Origin: Leptodactylus fallax | Lineage: Eukaryota; Chordata; Amphibia; Anura; Leptodactylidae | Assembly: GCA_947044405.1 (NCBI GenBank) | Contig: CAMRHE010000169.1 | Location: 4,092,501 to 4,156,500 of the forward strand | DNA: 64,000 bases | Reading direction: 5' to 3' | Part shown: in pieces, positions 46,106 to 58,900 of the stretch | Layout: each line of letters opens with the position of its first letter | Position numbering within the stretch: position 1 is the stretch's first letter | Program-made: the position numbers and the translations under genes | The notes under the pieces: generated by a model | Seen by the model: only the letters and a program-made list of their open reading frames with translations | Told to the model about the DNA's origin: nothing | Databases searched by the model: none

Positions 46106-47993
46106 AAACTGTCATAATTGTTTAAAAAAAAAAAAAAAGCCTCTGTGACTGGCATTTTTTACATTCCTGACCCACTTATTTTAACATAAGTGAGCGGCAA
46201 TACCAGACAAATCTCATACACATGTAATATACAGGTAGAGTTTTGAAAACTGATACCACTAAAGACTACAGCTTGAATCACAAAATAGAGCTCCATTGAA
46301 GGAAATTTTAAAAAATTATGCGTTTCAGAATATGGCAAAGCATAGAAAAAAATTTAATTTGTTATTACTATATTCATACTGACACCAGAATAAATTTAAC
46401 AAGTCATATTTACCACACAGAGAACACAGTAAAAAATAAAACCCAAAAAATAACGGTAAGCTGCAGTTTTTTTCCATTTCACCCCACAAATAATTTTTTA
46501 CCATTTTGTAATACATTACATAGAAAATTGAATGATGCCATTAGAAAAAACAACTTGTCCAGCAAAAAATAAGCCTTCATCTATAAAGATATGTTCACAC
46601 AACAGCATTCATAACCCATTTATATGCATAGGAATATTTCTGCTTGGTTTTCTGGCATTTCCTTCCAACATGGAAAGAAGTGAGTGGCCTGTCACTTATG
46701 AGCTGAAATGCGATGACTGACAATGGGTCTAATCCTTGTGCAGATCCACAGTAGTGCTAACTGCAAATCAGCTGTACATCCCAGTGTCAGATATCTGCTA
46801 TAGAGAATATTATTAGGAAAATATTCCATCATGTGAGCATACAGACAGTGACCTGGATTACTGGTTTCCAGCCATGCTTTAGAAGCAGCATGTTTGCAAG
46901 GTGATGATCTGATGGTATTCATGGATATATGTGAGTACAAAGAGGCAGAGCTATAAGAAAAAAAAATCTAAATAGAGTGCAAAACAATAAGGAACCCTTT
47001 TGTCAAGTGTATCTACATAAATTCTTTATTTTAATTCTACATTGCCCGCTTTTTAATGATAAGACATTTTATTCACACGCTGTCTGAAGCGTCTGCTGGA
47101 TTTCTGTTATCAGAGAGCAGGTATTGTGGAAGCTCAGATCACAGATACACAGGTCAGATGAATGTCTGCGGAGTGCCTATAAACTTGTATAAAGATTCCA
47201 GAATTTTTTTCATTTTAAGTGTGAATGACATAGAAAGAACACAGCTCAAAATCAATACAATTTAAGTAATTGCCAATTTTTTTTTCTTAGGTATTTCGGG
47301 CTCAAAATATTTATGAGCCATCTTAAATATGGTTCATTAATATCAGATTAGTGGGGGTATGACACCCAATACACCTATCAATCTGACAATGGAACAGGAT
47401 ACAGCTTTATTGGACCCTTACCCCTGATATTCATGACGTATCTTTAAGACATTTTTAGCTTGGAGCACCCCTTTAAGAGTTTATCTGTGAAGTTTTCACT
47501 TTATTGTAAAAATTTCTGAAATGTCATAAACTGATTTGTACTGACATAGAAAACTCTAAATTCCTTTACTTACTGCAACACCTCGATTCAATGCCCATTG
47601 AATGCATCGGTAGGGTTTATAGTCAAAGGTTCATGTCATTTCCCCACTTAACCACCTCTTCAACTGCATACAGTGCATATACACAAGGTTGCCGCTGATC
47701 TGCATATGCACTGAACACTTTCAGCACCTGCACAGAAGGGGACACTGTTGGATGTGTAAACCAACAAAAATGCTATGAATGCAGAGGCTGCATTCAGTGT
47801 CTGCATAACCTACCTATGGGCAACAGGAGGCCTCGTACTAAGGTGCTCTGGTAAGTATAGGTCATTTTACCTATATTTACCACAGCCTTTTATGGCATTT
47901 TAGAAATTTTGTCAGAAAGTTACCAAGTTTCAGCTAACCAAACACATTAGCTCAAAGTATTAAACTTTGAGGGTTCCAGTCAAAGTTAGGCCC

Positions 47994-48166
47994 GGTTCAC
48001 ATCTGCATTCGAAACGAAAATGCTTGCTTTGTGCGGAAACCACACGGACCCCATTATAGTCTATGGGGTCCGTGGGTTTCCCAGGTAAACCGCTTTTTTA
48101 TGCGTATAGGTTTCCGTTCAGGGGGTCCCCAAGCAGACTCCCCGAACGAAAATGTGAACCGGGCCT
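47994..48166. mobile_element. Foldback MITE, GGTTCACA family, copy 2
   Basis: The ends are CGGTTCACATCTGC and, inverted, CGGTTCACATTTTCG. The centre is ATTATAGTCTATGGGGTCCGTGGG, as in the copy at 34801. 48170-48360 has a direct duplication of TTACTGGGACAGTCCAGCATTCC (48173 and 48276 regions). Confidence 0.55.
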
Positions 48167-48359
48167 TAATGTTTATTGGGACAGTCCAGCATTCCTACAT
48201 GACATACAAAATATACTGTACGTTCATACTCAGCAGTGCCGAGAGTGGATATTCAAGTGATATTTAAGCTTAATGTTTACTGGGACAGTCCAGCATTCCT
48301 GCACAGCAGACAAAATATACGTGCATAGTGAGAGGAGCCGAGAGTGGGTATTTAAGTGA

Positions 48360-51300
48360 TGGTTGGGGAGCATGGTGTCAACCAGATGACTGATGTCAAG
48401 CAACAGCTATGTAATGTGTATGGAAAGAAGTGATAGCCAAAGCACAATCCTCTTTATCTTTGTGGTTGAATAAGATGAAGCTCACAAAAAAAAAATCTCA
48501 TATAATAGCTTAAGAGTTTTATTTCAATTAACTGTGCTGCAAATGTAATCACTTCTTCATCCGTAAAGTAGGTCAGGTCTTTTGTAAGTGACCTGATGGC
48601 ATTTTGCGCTAAAATATTTGTTAAACTGATACATACATTATATGACAATAATGTAAAACAGACTAGTAAAAGCACCTTCTCATTTCCTCTACAGTGCAGA
48701 GATACTTTACTAAGCTTCAGATACTTTTCTTTTGGGCACAATAAATTATTGCAATTCTAATGCTGTGCTTTTAAATAAAACCAAGTAAGATCTTCAAGAT
48801 ATCCTATTTCTTACACATTATAGAAATAAAACATTTAATGAGAAATGAAGAAATGATACTGTAGCAATACAATCTATGCTATCATTAATATTTATATTGG
48901 CCTTTTTCGAATCTATAAAATATGTTAACTCCCAGTGGGCTAGACGACAACCTTCATTTTCCTGGCTATTGGCTGAAAATTTCAGGCAGCAGCTTATGGC
49001 CTCTATTTCACCATTGACATACCGTTCAACCAATAGAGGCAAACCTTTTCTTTACTGTATAGGAAAATGTAGAAGATTTAGTATTCCTAAACTGGGGATA
49101 AACACAATAAAGTATAACACACAGTATACATTGTTTTACTATTGCGGCTGACATATGCCAATGTATGGCTCAAAATGCATTTTCCCCACAAGCAATGTCA
49201 TGGGTCAAAATCATTTCTTCAGTAACGTTGTTTGCCTAGCAAAGATAAGATACCATATTGTTGGTTGTGTTCATATGGAAGAGTTTGGGACAGTCTTTTG
49301 CCTCTGGATCCTCTCTATTCTTAATCTGTGATGAGTGATTCTTTTTTCAGCATGCGGAGTGAAGAGGCATCCTGTTTCGGTTTCCACAGCAGAATCCTCA
49401 TGGCAGTAGGCCTCACACTTCATTGGGCCCGTTTCATATGGGGCTGATCACATGTACAAACTTTTACCAGGTACTTGAGGCTTAGCCTTTGCTTCCTACT
49501 GCAGGTTCCACAGGGCTTGTTAGGAGAGGATTTTGGATTGCAAAGCTGCCTCGGACTTCTCTCTGGTTCTGTCATGTGAACATACTCTTCATGTGAACAT
49601 ACTCTTAGAATCCTCAAGTGGGAGAGTAGTGGGAGGTGGGAGGGGGCACAGTTACATATACTTCTATTTTGATTTGCTGTTTCTAGCTCATTATTTGATT
49701 TTTGAGTTTTACACTTTAGCTGTCATGTCCTTCTCATGTCAGAGAGCTGATATAATTGTATACCTTGACAGCCTGCTGTGATTGATGGACCTGATATGAG
49801 TTACATAAGTTGACTATTCTGCTCCATCCTGACCTGTTCATCGATAGCTGGTGGGCGGTCGTAAGGCTGTGTCACATTTCTCAGGATGCTGTCTATTGTA
49901 ATATGTTTGTATCTATTTTATTAATAAAACTTTATTGAACTATAATGGAGAAAGATCAAGTCAGAAATCTCTAGTTACCATGCCAACCTATGAAGCTTCT
50001 GCAGTATTCAGGGTTCTCCTATGCTTTTCCAATTAGTAGCTGAAGAGGGATATTTAATCCCTGTTCCTGCTAATCCAGGTGGCTCCTATTTTCTTGTACT
50101 TTAGTGAGGCTCCCATAACCTTTATCGTTTGTGCTGTACTGCTCTAACATTTACCTTTGGCTTGTTACTGAAAATCCACTTGTCTTCTGATTTCGGCTCT
50201 GATGTTACCTCTCGGACTAACTTTTGGCTTGGACATATTCACTCTTTTGATTCATCCCTTTGCTTTAGAACTGCCTTGTGAGTTTATCGTGGGTTCTGGT
50301 TAAACTTCAGTTTGTGGAGTGTTTATTTCTTATATCTGTTTTGGTGGTGATAACTTGGGCCCCAAATTTAGCTGGAACTGGTGAAGATTTTTGGGTGCCT
50401 GGAATCTATCTCTCAGCCCTGTGAGTAATAGTACGGTGCCGTGTGGGAAGGGGTTAAACAGCTACTATCATAACAAATAACTTCTTTTGCAGCCTGTATT
50501 GTGATACATAAAAGGTTGTATAGGTAAAAAAGCCATCTTGCTTGATCCTTGTTTCCCCTGACATCTTTCATTGGACTAAGCCAGTATTTATCAGATTGAC
50601 ACAAGATTACAGTAAACAGACAGCAGTCAGGGAACAGCAAGATGAGAAGAACAGAAACCGTGTAGAATGAATACAGTACATATGTTGAAATGTTAATATC
50701 TTATTTTTTGGCATCTCCAATGAGAAAACATTATCAGTATACCACAATGTCTGAATTAAGTGTTATTGGCAGATTTTTAATGAAACAAACAGCAAACAAT
50801 TTTCATTCATTGCCAATATCTTTAATCTATTTCCAGAATGACATGCTGTATAATGTGAGGGAGCTTCTGGTTCTTACTAAAATCTAAGTAGCTCTAGGGG
50901 TAGTTTCACAAACGGAGGTTTGTGGAAAAATGCTACTGCAGTTATAGGTGCAGTTTTTTTGTGCCAAAGTCAGAAGTTAATGCAGTAGGAAGGAGAGAAA
51001 TGAAAGTTCTTCCTCTATATTTCTCATTTCTTAAGTTTTTTTTTTTTCTGATTTTGGCTTGAACAGCTGAATTGAAAACAAAAACTGCAATATTTTTCCA
51101 AACAAGTGTAAAATTACCTTTAGTGCACATTCCCATCTGCATCTTCATGTCTGTTCTTCTTGTGACGGACAACAATTGATCCCAAGAAACTTCATTGACT
51201 ATAATAGGGTCCATTGGGTGACTGTTATCCTTGTACTGACATTGTGGAATATAAATGTTGGGTTTGCTGGACAATGTTGTCCAGGATTTCTCAGTGGTGG

Positions 51301-51640
51301 ACAGACACCTGACACAGATGTGAACGTAGCCTAAATGAGGCTTTTAGAACATCCTTAATTACCATTAAAATATCATGAAATAAATATATTAAAAGGGATA
51401 GGAAGAAAAACAAAAAGTACTAATGAATTAAATAAGAAATGCAGTAGGTAGTGGCAATCACTCTAAAAAAAAAAAAAAACTGGAATAGAAAGAGGAACCT
51501 TTGTTAGGATTTTATTAATGTATAAGGTAACATTACATTACTGTATCTTAAACAAGTGAAAATACATACAAAAATCATATAGATAGTTTAAAAATGTTAA
51601 ACCAGTATATAAGGTTATTAAGGATTAAAATACCTTGATC
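48360..51640. other. No gene recognised, unclassified repeats
   Basis: The stretch includes a frog-repeat-like block at 50015-50430 (GGATATTTAATCCCTGTTCCTGC, GGGTTCTGGTTAAAC), a direct duplication of CATGTGAACATACTCTT at 49574-49606, and a weak inverted repeat at 48920-49045. The open frames are short and lack domain features. Confidence 0.6.
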
Positions 51641-51644
51641 TTAC

Positions 51645-52042
51645 TCCGCTCTGCTCTTATTTGCTCTTCACACAACAGTCTTCAAGATTTCTCCCGTGCA
51701 TCCCCCATACTCTGGAACTCATTACCAAGACACATAAGACTTTTCCCCACAATCACAAGCTTCAAGAAGGCCCTGAAGACTCACCTATTCAGGAAGGCCT
51801 ACAACCTCCAATAACACTACTGTCACCACACCACCATCTGTACAGCCTCTACCCCCACCTTCTGTCTCTATCCCTCTTCTCTCATAGATTGTAAGCCCTT
51901 GCAAGCAGGGCCCTCTATCCCACTGTGCCAGCTGGTCACTGTTAGTATTGTATTTGTTTTGTATATTTTGTGTACCGTATGTAAACCCTCAAATGTACAG
52001 CACCATGGAATTACTGGTGCTATATAAATGAATAATAATAAT
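51645..52042 (+). mobile_element. L2 LINE 3' fragment
   Basis: The end of L2 ORF2 is readable in broken frames: the stretch ACTCTGGAACTCATTACCAAGACACAT through CACCTATTCAGGAAGGCCTAC is the conserved C-terminal region. The 3' UTR with ATTGTAAGCCCTTGCAAGCAGGGCCCTC follows, and the tail GGTGCTATATAAATGAATAATAATAAT closes it. It is 5' truncated and not coding. Confidence 0.8.
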
Positions 52043-52341
52043 CTGTAAGAGGACTTTTCACCACCTCTACCAACTCCAACTCTTTGCATCCTCAATAGGC
52101 AATGTTCCACTGATTCTGGTTCAGTTGGAATTTTTCTCTATCCCTCACTGTTCCCAAGTAATCACTTCTGTTACTGTCAACAGAAAGCATCTTTGTGCCA
52201 AAACTAGTAGAAATGATTGCTCGGGAAAGGTGAGATACTAGACAAAAAATCCAGCTGTGCCTGAATCAGTAGAGAAGCACCTATTGAAGGATGCAAAGAG
52301 TTGGAGTTGGTGGAGGTCCTCTTTAAGGCTGAGGCCCCACG

Positions 52342-52841
52342 TTAAAGGGATTCTATCATTAAAAAATCGATTTTTAACTAAAAGCACGTCGGACTAGCCT
52401 TTAGAAAGGCTATTCTTCTCCTACCTTTATTTTTCAGGTCCGCCCTGCCGTTTTTGAGTTTTGTCTTCTTTCTTCAGTATGCAAATTAGTCTTCAGAAAG
52501 CACAGGGGGTGTTCCCCCTGTGCTCAAAGCACTGGCTCGTGATAGGTTTCCAGCGCTGCCTCTCCATTTTGCTGTGGTCTCGTGTAAGAAGAGGAGGAGA
52601 CGCGTCAGGAGCAGAAGAGAGAGGCGGCGCTGGAAACCTTTTACGAGCCTGTGCTTTGAACACAGGGGAATGCCCCTTGTGCTTTCTGAAGACTAATTTG
52701 CATACCGAAGAAAGAAGACAAAACTCAAAATTGGCGGCGCGGACCTGAAAAATAAAGGTAGGAGAAGAATAGCCTTTCTAAAGGCTAGTCCGACATGCTT
52801 TTTGTTAAAAATTTATTTTTTTAATTATAGAATCCCTTTAA
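52342..52841. mobile_element. T2-type foldback MITE, complete
   Basis: TTAA occurs at 52342-52345 and 52838-52841, with ends TTAAAGGGATTCTA and its inverted copy. The arms pair over nearly 200 bp (GACTAGCCTTTAGAAAGGCTATTC, TGAGTTTTGTCTTCTTTC, CAGAAAGCACAGGGGG). It is close kin to 25567-26519. The centre is CpG-rich (GGAGACGCGTCAGG). Confidence 0.85.
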
Positions 52842-52892
52842 GGCCCCCATGACTACAAAAGGAATGGAAAATAGAAAGGAAGCTCTGATGCT

Positions 52893-53151
52893 AGGTTCAC
52901 ACCTGCGTCTGGTATCTGTCCACTTGCAAACCGTTTTAAGAGAAAAAGTACTGCAAGTCTGACTTTTTTCTCCGTTCAAAAGAGCGGATATCAGACGGAA
53001 ATGCTCCAAACGCACACCTGCGGATGGTTTTTACCACCCATTGAAATCAATGGGTTTTAAAATGAACCGTTTGAAATCCGCTTTTGAGGATTTTGAGACA
53101 GTTTCAAAAAATGATTTCATGCGGAGAGACGAACGCAGATGTGAACCCAGC
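52893..53151. mobile_element. Foldback MITE, GGTTCACA family, copy 3
   Basis: The ends are TAGGTTCACACCTGCG and, inverted, TGGGTTCACATCTGCG. The centre is symmetric around CCCATTGAAATCAATGGG (53038-53055). 53160-54924 shows nothing I can identify. Confidence 0.6.
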
Positions 53152-54924
53152 CTTATACTTTTCCCTTCTGCTAAATCCACTCCTGGCTTTGGCTCAAAAA
53201 AAAACGCAGCAAAATCTGCAACAAAAAAAAGCTGCTTTTCCGTAACTTAGGACCTCAACCTAAATGGGGTTTCTTAAGACAGAGCTTCAATAATAGATGG
53301 TTGGGATTCAATTCTTGGGACAAAAACTCCACCCCTCCCAATTTTCTGTTTGAAGTGACGGTGGAATTTCCCTTCATTGTTTGCAAGGCCAAACTCCATA
53401 CTCTGCTATAGCAGCTGTGCCTGTTATTACAGCTCAGAAAACTCAGTCCTATATTGAGAGGTCTAATTTTTTATATAATAGATTAGGACTGTCACAGACA
53501 AGCCTATTGCCTTTGTATTTGAGCATCATTATTAAGGATGTTCATCTCAGCTCAACTGTGGGTCTGCTGATCCAAACCTAGAGCATCACTGATCTGTAAA
53601 TTCAGGTCACATTTATAAGATAGACACCCATATACAGAGGCAATACACTTGTTTGTGAGAGCTTTTCTACTTTGTGTATGAATTCCTCATGGTTTTGAAA
53701 GTCCTTGCTTGCTGAAAGTCGGAACCTTCATTTGTTACTTCCACTAGTTAAAAATCTTTTCTGGCATGTCATGTTTACACACATGCTGGGGTGAATACAG
53801 TTATCAGAGCTCAGTGTTGTAACAAGCACTGTACCAATGTGTCCACCAATGGAAGTTTTTATTCAAAGACTGCAAGCAGATATCTTGAAACAATAAGGAA
53901 CTCATCATAAAAGTAACTTAGAAAACAGCTTTTCTTTGCTGACATCAGAATACTTGTTTCACTGCATTTTCAGTTGAGTAAAATCAAGATTCATAAACAT
54001 AACATTACACATTAATTGATTTGTCCTGAACTAAAGATTGATTTATGACAATTATGGCTGCTTTAAAAACATTAAATATACATTTAATTCCTGGAGACAG
54101 AAGATACAATCATACATTTTTTATTATTTGTCTGGTTACAGGCAAAAAGGAAAGATTTTAGTGTCTATCCTCTATGGATTGCACATTTATGTAATAAGGT
54201 AGTAATTGGTAGTTGATAAAAATCATACGACCTAATCTTAAACAAATTAAACAACATCACCTCCACCAGCATATTTTCAAAAGTTCTGGTGATTTTTATA
54301 ACCCAATTCCTCCTCCAAGTGTGTTAGGACAAGTGACCACAACAGATGACTGGTTGGGTTTATGTAGTAAGTTTATAAAACAGAAGCAGGGGATAGCACA
54401 CACTGGCACATTTCCCATTAGTGTAATTTTCTATTTTGCGCTTGAATATTGAAACATTGGTTTGTTGAAGACTGGTTGTAAGAAGACTACTCTGCTTTTG
54501 ATAGACCTCAGACTGTACATCAGACTAATAAAAATATTTATAAGGAAAGTTGTATCATATTAGCATATTCCTGTAAAGTGTGATTTATGGTATTACATCA
54601 TCTAGACTGTAAGGCAAGCGCTGAACAGCTATATGTGGAACAGATTCACCATATTATAAATTACTTTCACTAACAGGTTTTCATGTTCTCCTATCACCTT
54701 CTTTTGAACTACAGCAGATGTGCAGCTGACTTGTTGGCAGGATTGCCTGCGCCAGCTGGATCATAACATATGACAGATGATTTCAGATTGTTGCCAGTGA
54801 AAAACATTCTATGTCTCATACTGAACGGTATGGAAAAAGTAAAGCTTTGTAATTCAGAGCATGCAACACCAGAGATGAAGGACTTGATGCCCCTGTAGCA
54901 GCTGAGCTTACAGATGGGATCTAC

Positions 54925-55288
54925 TAGTGCATCTCAATGAATTAGAATATCATCAAAAAGTAATTTTTTTTTTTTTAGTAATTCAATTGAAAAAGTGAGA
55001 GTCATTACAAACAGAGTGAACTTTTTCAAGTGTTTATTTATGTTAATGTTGATGATTATGGCTTACAGCCAATGAAAACCAAAAGTCATAATCTCAGAAA
55101 ATTAGAAAAATTAACCCAAAACACCTGCAAAGGCTTCCTTAGCGTTTAAAAAGGTCCCTTAGTCTGGTTCAGTAGGCAACACAATCATGGGGAAGACTGC
55201 TGACTTGACAGATGTCCAGAAGGAAGTCATCGACACAATCCACAAGGAGGGTAATTCTGATGATATTCTAATTTATTGAGATGCACTA
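54925..55288 (+). mobile_element. Internally deleted Tc1/mariner element
   Basis: Inverted ends GTGCATCTCAAT(G/A)AATTAGAATATCATC lie between TA at 54925-54926 and TA at 55287-55288, for 364 bp in all. At 55190 it still carries the start of a transposase, ATG GGG AAG ACT GCT (MGKTADLTDVQKEVID...), cut off after about 22 codons where the right end begins. It is mobilisable only in trans. Confidence 0.85.
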
Positions 55289-55474
55289 GTAGATGGTAAC
55301 ATATCTAGTCAATATCCTGATTTAACTAGAACTCTGGTCTGGCAGCCACTGTTGGGTGAAGGGGTGGGGATTTATTTAGTATGATGGAGCATCATAAGAC
55401 ATCTCTTACAATGTCATCTGGTTTGCAATCAGTACATACAGTCTAGCAGAATGGAGATCACAATTACACCTGTG

Positions 55475-55900
55475 AAAGGGGTTGTCCACACAAAAATGGA
55501 CAACCGTTTTAGCTTTTAAATCAGCCGGGGCATTGAAAAAAATTTTTTTTAAAAATGCATACTCACCTGTCCCCGATGTCCTCCCAGCGTGTACTGGTGG
55601 TGGCTTCTCCCGGGTCTCTTCCGGAGTTCTGCTGATTGGCCTCAGCGATCACATGACCACTGAGGCCAATCAGCGGTTTCAGCGGAACTCCGGAAGAGGA
55701 CCCGTGATGTCACATGTAGTGACATCGCATGCCATACGCTGATTGGCCTCAGCGGAACTCCGGAAGAGACCCAGGAGAAGCTGCCACCAGGACGTGCCGG
55801 GAGGACACCGGAGCATCGGGGACAAGTGAGTATGCATTTTTAAAAATTTTTTCAATGCCCCCCGCTGATTTAAAAGTTAAATGGGTTGTCCATTTTTACG
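55475..55900. mobile_element. Foldback MITE next to the gypsy element
   Basis: It starts GAAAGGGGTTGTCC. The left arm (AAAAATGGACAACC, TTTTAAATCAGC, TGGGACAGGTGAGTATGC type words) is repeated inverted to about 55900. The inner arms carry GGAACTCCGGAAGAG and GGCCTCAGCG, CpG-rich. The outermost right end is missing, and the sequence passes into a SINE-like tail. Confidence 0.65.
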
Positions 55901-55901
55901 T

Positions 55902-55955
55902 GTTGACAATATCTATAAAGCGCTGCAAAATAAGTTGGCCCTATATAAGTTTAAG
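55902..55955 (+). mobile_element. SINE tail fragment
   Basis: GACAATATCTATAAAGCGCTGCAAAATAAG and GGCCCTATATAAGT match the last 60 bp of the V-SINE at 26380-26430. It meets the end of the gypsy pol here. Confidence 0.5.
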
Positions 55956-58900
55956 ATTGGCAGTCCCTGCCTATGACTGTATATCCAGAGGGTTGTACTT
56001 TTATGCACAGGGTGGTAGTATACCGATGTATGGCAGGACAAACAAACTCATCCTGCGCATACCGAACAGGGGGAATACCAGCATTTGGCCTAGTGGTCCG
56101 TCTGAGGACCGGTGGTATATTATGGGGTGCTGCAGCTATGGGCTGAGAAGGACCAGCGGATTCCGCACCTGAGGGGGCACAGGCCGGAGATACAGTAGTC
56201 ACAGGTGGAACATCCCCAGGAGCAGGGATCGGCCAACAATCATCCTCCTCGTCTGAGGCCCATTCCGCACCTCCATTCTCTGACTGTGGGAGCTCATTCA
56301 CATTGGCAGGCCCATCATGATTTGTCCCTTCAGAATGACACAGGCGCAACATATTTCGGTGAAGTACTCGAACACAATCAGTTCCTTCTTTCTGGACCTG
56401 GTACACTGGCCCATTCGCATACTTGCGGCCAACAACACGATACGGCAAAGCCTCCCATCGGCTTTCCAATTTCCCTTGGGGTTTCTTGACACGAACTAGC
56501 ACCAGGTCGCCTGGTTGCAATGGTGCTTCTTGCACTGGGGTCTTATCAGGATGGGGATGTTCTTGCAGGCGCTGCCGCACCAATCGATGGATCGTCTCAA
56601 GTCTCTGCCGGTGCGCCCGCACCCAAGAGGTTGGATCCCTCGGAGGGAACCCATCCACATCATCCAACTGTAATTCTCCTATACTTCGCCCAGACCGCCC
56701 AAAGAGAAGTGTATAAGGAGAGTACCCCGTTGTAGAATGGACCTGATTGTTATAGGCCCACACCATTTCAGACAAGAACTGAGGCCACTGTAACTTCTTG
56801 TCTTCCTCCAGAGTCCGCAGCATCTGTAGCAGAGTTCTGTTGAATCTTTCACAGGCCCCATTTCCCTGAGGGTGGTATGGAGTCGTGTGCGACTTCTTTA
56901 TCCCGTAGATACGTTGAACTTCTTTCATTACGTGTCCCTCAAAGCAGGCACCCTGGTCGGAGTGGATGCGTTTAGGGCACCCATATACTCGAATGAAATC
57001 TTGGCACAGAGCACGAGCTGCTGACTCAGCTGTCTGGTCCTTGGTGGCGGTTACCACCGCAAATTTGGTGAAGTGATCCACCATTACGAGGCAATACTGG
57101 TGTCCGCTATTGGATGGGCCCACCATTAGATAGTCTATCATGACGATTTCTAAAGGTTCCTGGGTCACGATGGTTTGCAGGGGAGCTCTCTGTTCTATTG
57201 CCTTATGGATCTCACAAGTTCGACAGCTGCGGCATACTTCTTCGACCATTTGACGAAGACCAGGGCAGTAAATCAGTCGCTGTAACCAACGAAAGGTCTT
57301 CTCATGACCAAAATGTCCATTCTTATTATGAGCCTCAACTGCCAAGGAGCGAGCCAGTTCACTAGGCACCACAATTTGGTATCGAATGTCGATCTCAGAA
57401 GGTAAATAGACCTTTCGGCATAGCACTCCATTTTTCATCTCCAACTTTTCCCACTGACTCAGAACAGATAATATCTCACGTGTCAGTCGTTCTCTTTCCT
57501 CTCTACAGGGCTTCTGGCCTTTCTCAACACACTTGATCATCTGTGCCAGCCCCTCATGGGTCTGTTGTATCTGTGCCCATTCCTGTCGTGAGGGACCAAA
57601 GAAAGGAGCCGTTTCAGTCCCCTCCATCTCAAACTGATTAGCGGCGGCCAAGGCCTGTGAAAATCTGCTGAAGTCGGGCACCTCCACATGCTCCAACTCA
57701 TGATCCACGTCTACTGTGGGGGTCTGGGCGGTTACCCTAGAAAGCCCGTCAGCATTCTGGTTCTCTGTCTTGGACCGATACTTAATGCGGTAATTGAACT
57801 TAGTCATTCGGGCTATCCACCTCTGCTCTAACGCCCCGAGCTTGGCATTTTCCAGGTGAGCTAGTGGGTTGTTGTCAGTCAGTACTAAAACTTCAGCACC
57901 GGTCAAATATTCAGAGAATTTCTCGGTCATGGCCCATACCAGTGCCAACAGCTCCAACTTAAATGAACTATAATTCTCGGGGTTTCTTTCAGAATCTCTC
58001 AAAGACCGGCTGCCGTACGCTATGACCCTCTCCTGGCCATCCTGAAGCTGGGAAAGCACTGCTCCAAGACCATACAGGCTTGCATCCGTATACAGCTGGA
58101 ACGGCAAGTGGTAATCAGCATATGCCAAGATTGGGGCTGTTGTCAGTGCATCCTTTAATGCCTGGAAGGCTTGTTCCTGTTCAAGTCCCCACTTCACGGA
58201 CCGGTTCTTTGGACCACCGGATGTGCCTCGTAGGAGAGCATTAAGTGGTGCTGCTACCTTGGCGAAATCCTTAATAAACCGTCGATAGTAACCGGCTACT
58301 CCAAGGAACGCCCTCACTTCTCGCAGGGTAGTCGGTATTGGCCAATCTTGAACAGCCGCTATCTTGTCTCTTGATGGTCTCACCCCTTCTCCTGATACGC
58401 GGTGACCCAAGTAATCAATTTCAGATTGGAACAACCGACATTTACTGGGTTTCAATTTGAGCCCATGTTCCCGCAATCTTCGAAATACTTGCCCCAACTG
58501 GTGGAGATGGTCTTCAAAGGTCGCAGAATACACTATAATGTCATCCAAGTAGATGAGAGTGAACTCAAAGTTGAAGTCACCGAGACATTTCTCCATCAAC
58601 CGCTGAAACGTTCCGGGTGCATTTGTCAACCCGAAGGGCATCCGGTTAAATTCGTATAGTCCCATGGGCAAGATGAATGCCGTCTTCTCCTTGTCTTTTG
58701 TGGCCATCGGCACCTGCCAATACCCACTAGCCAGATCTAGTGAGGAGAAGTACCGGGCTCTCCCTAGCGCTGAGAGGGACTCCTCAATCCGTGGCAAGGG
58801 GTAGGAATCTCGTACGGTGCAAGCGTTTAACTTCCGATAGTGTACGCAAAATCGGATGGACCCATCTTTTTTTCTTACTAACACCACAGGAGCTGCCCAG

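Noticed and set aside
48454..48741. Possible host exon (LTKDLTYFTDEEVITFAAQLIE on the minus strand)
   Set aside because: I could not match it to a known protein, splice sites are weak, and a short inverted repeat (CAGGTCACTT / AAGACCTGACC) is inside it. Left unannotated.
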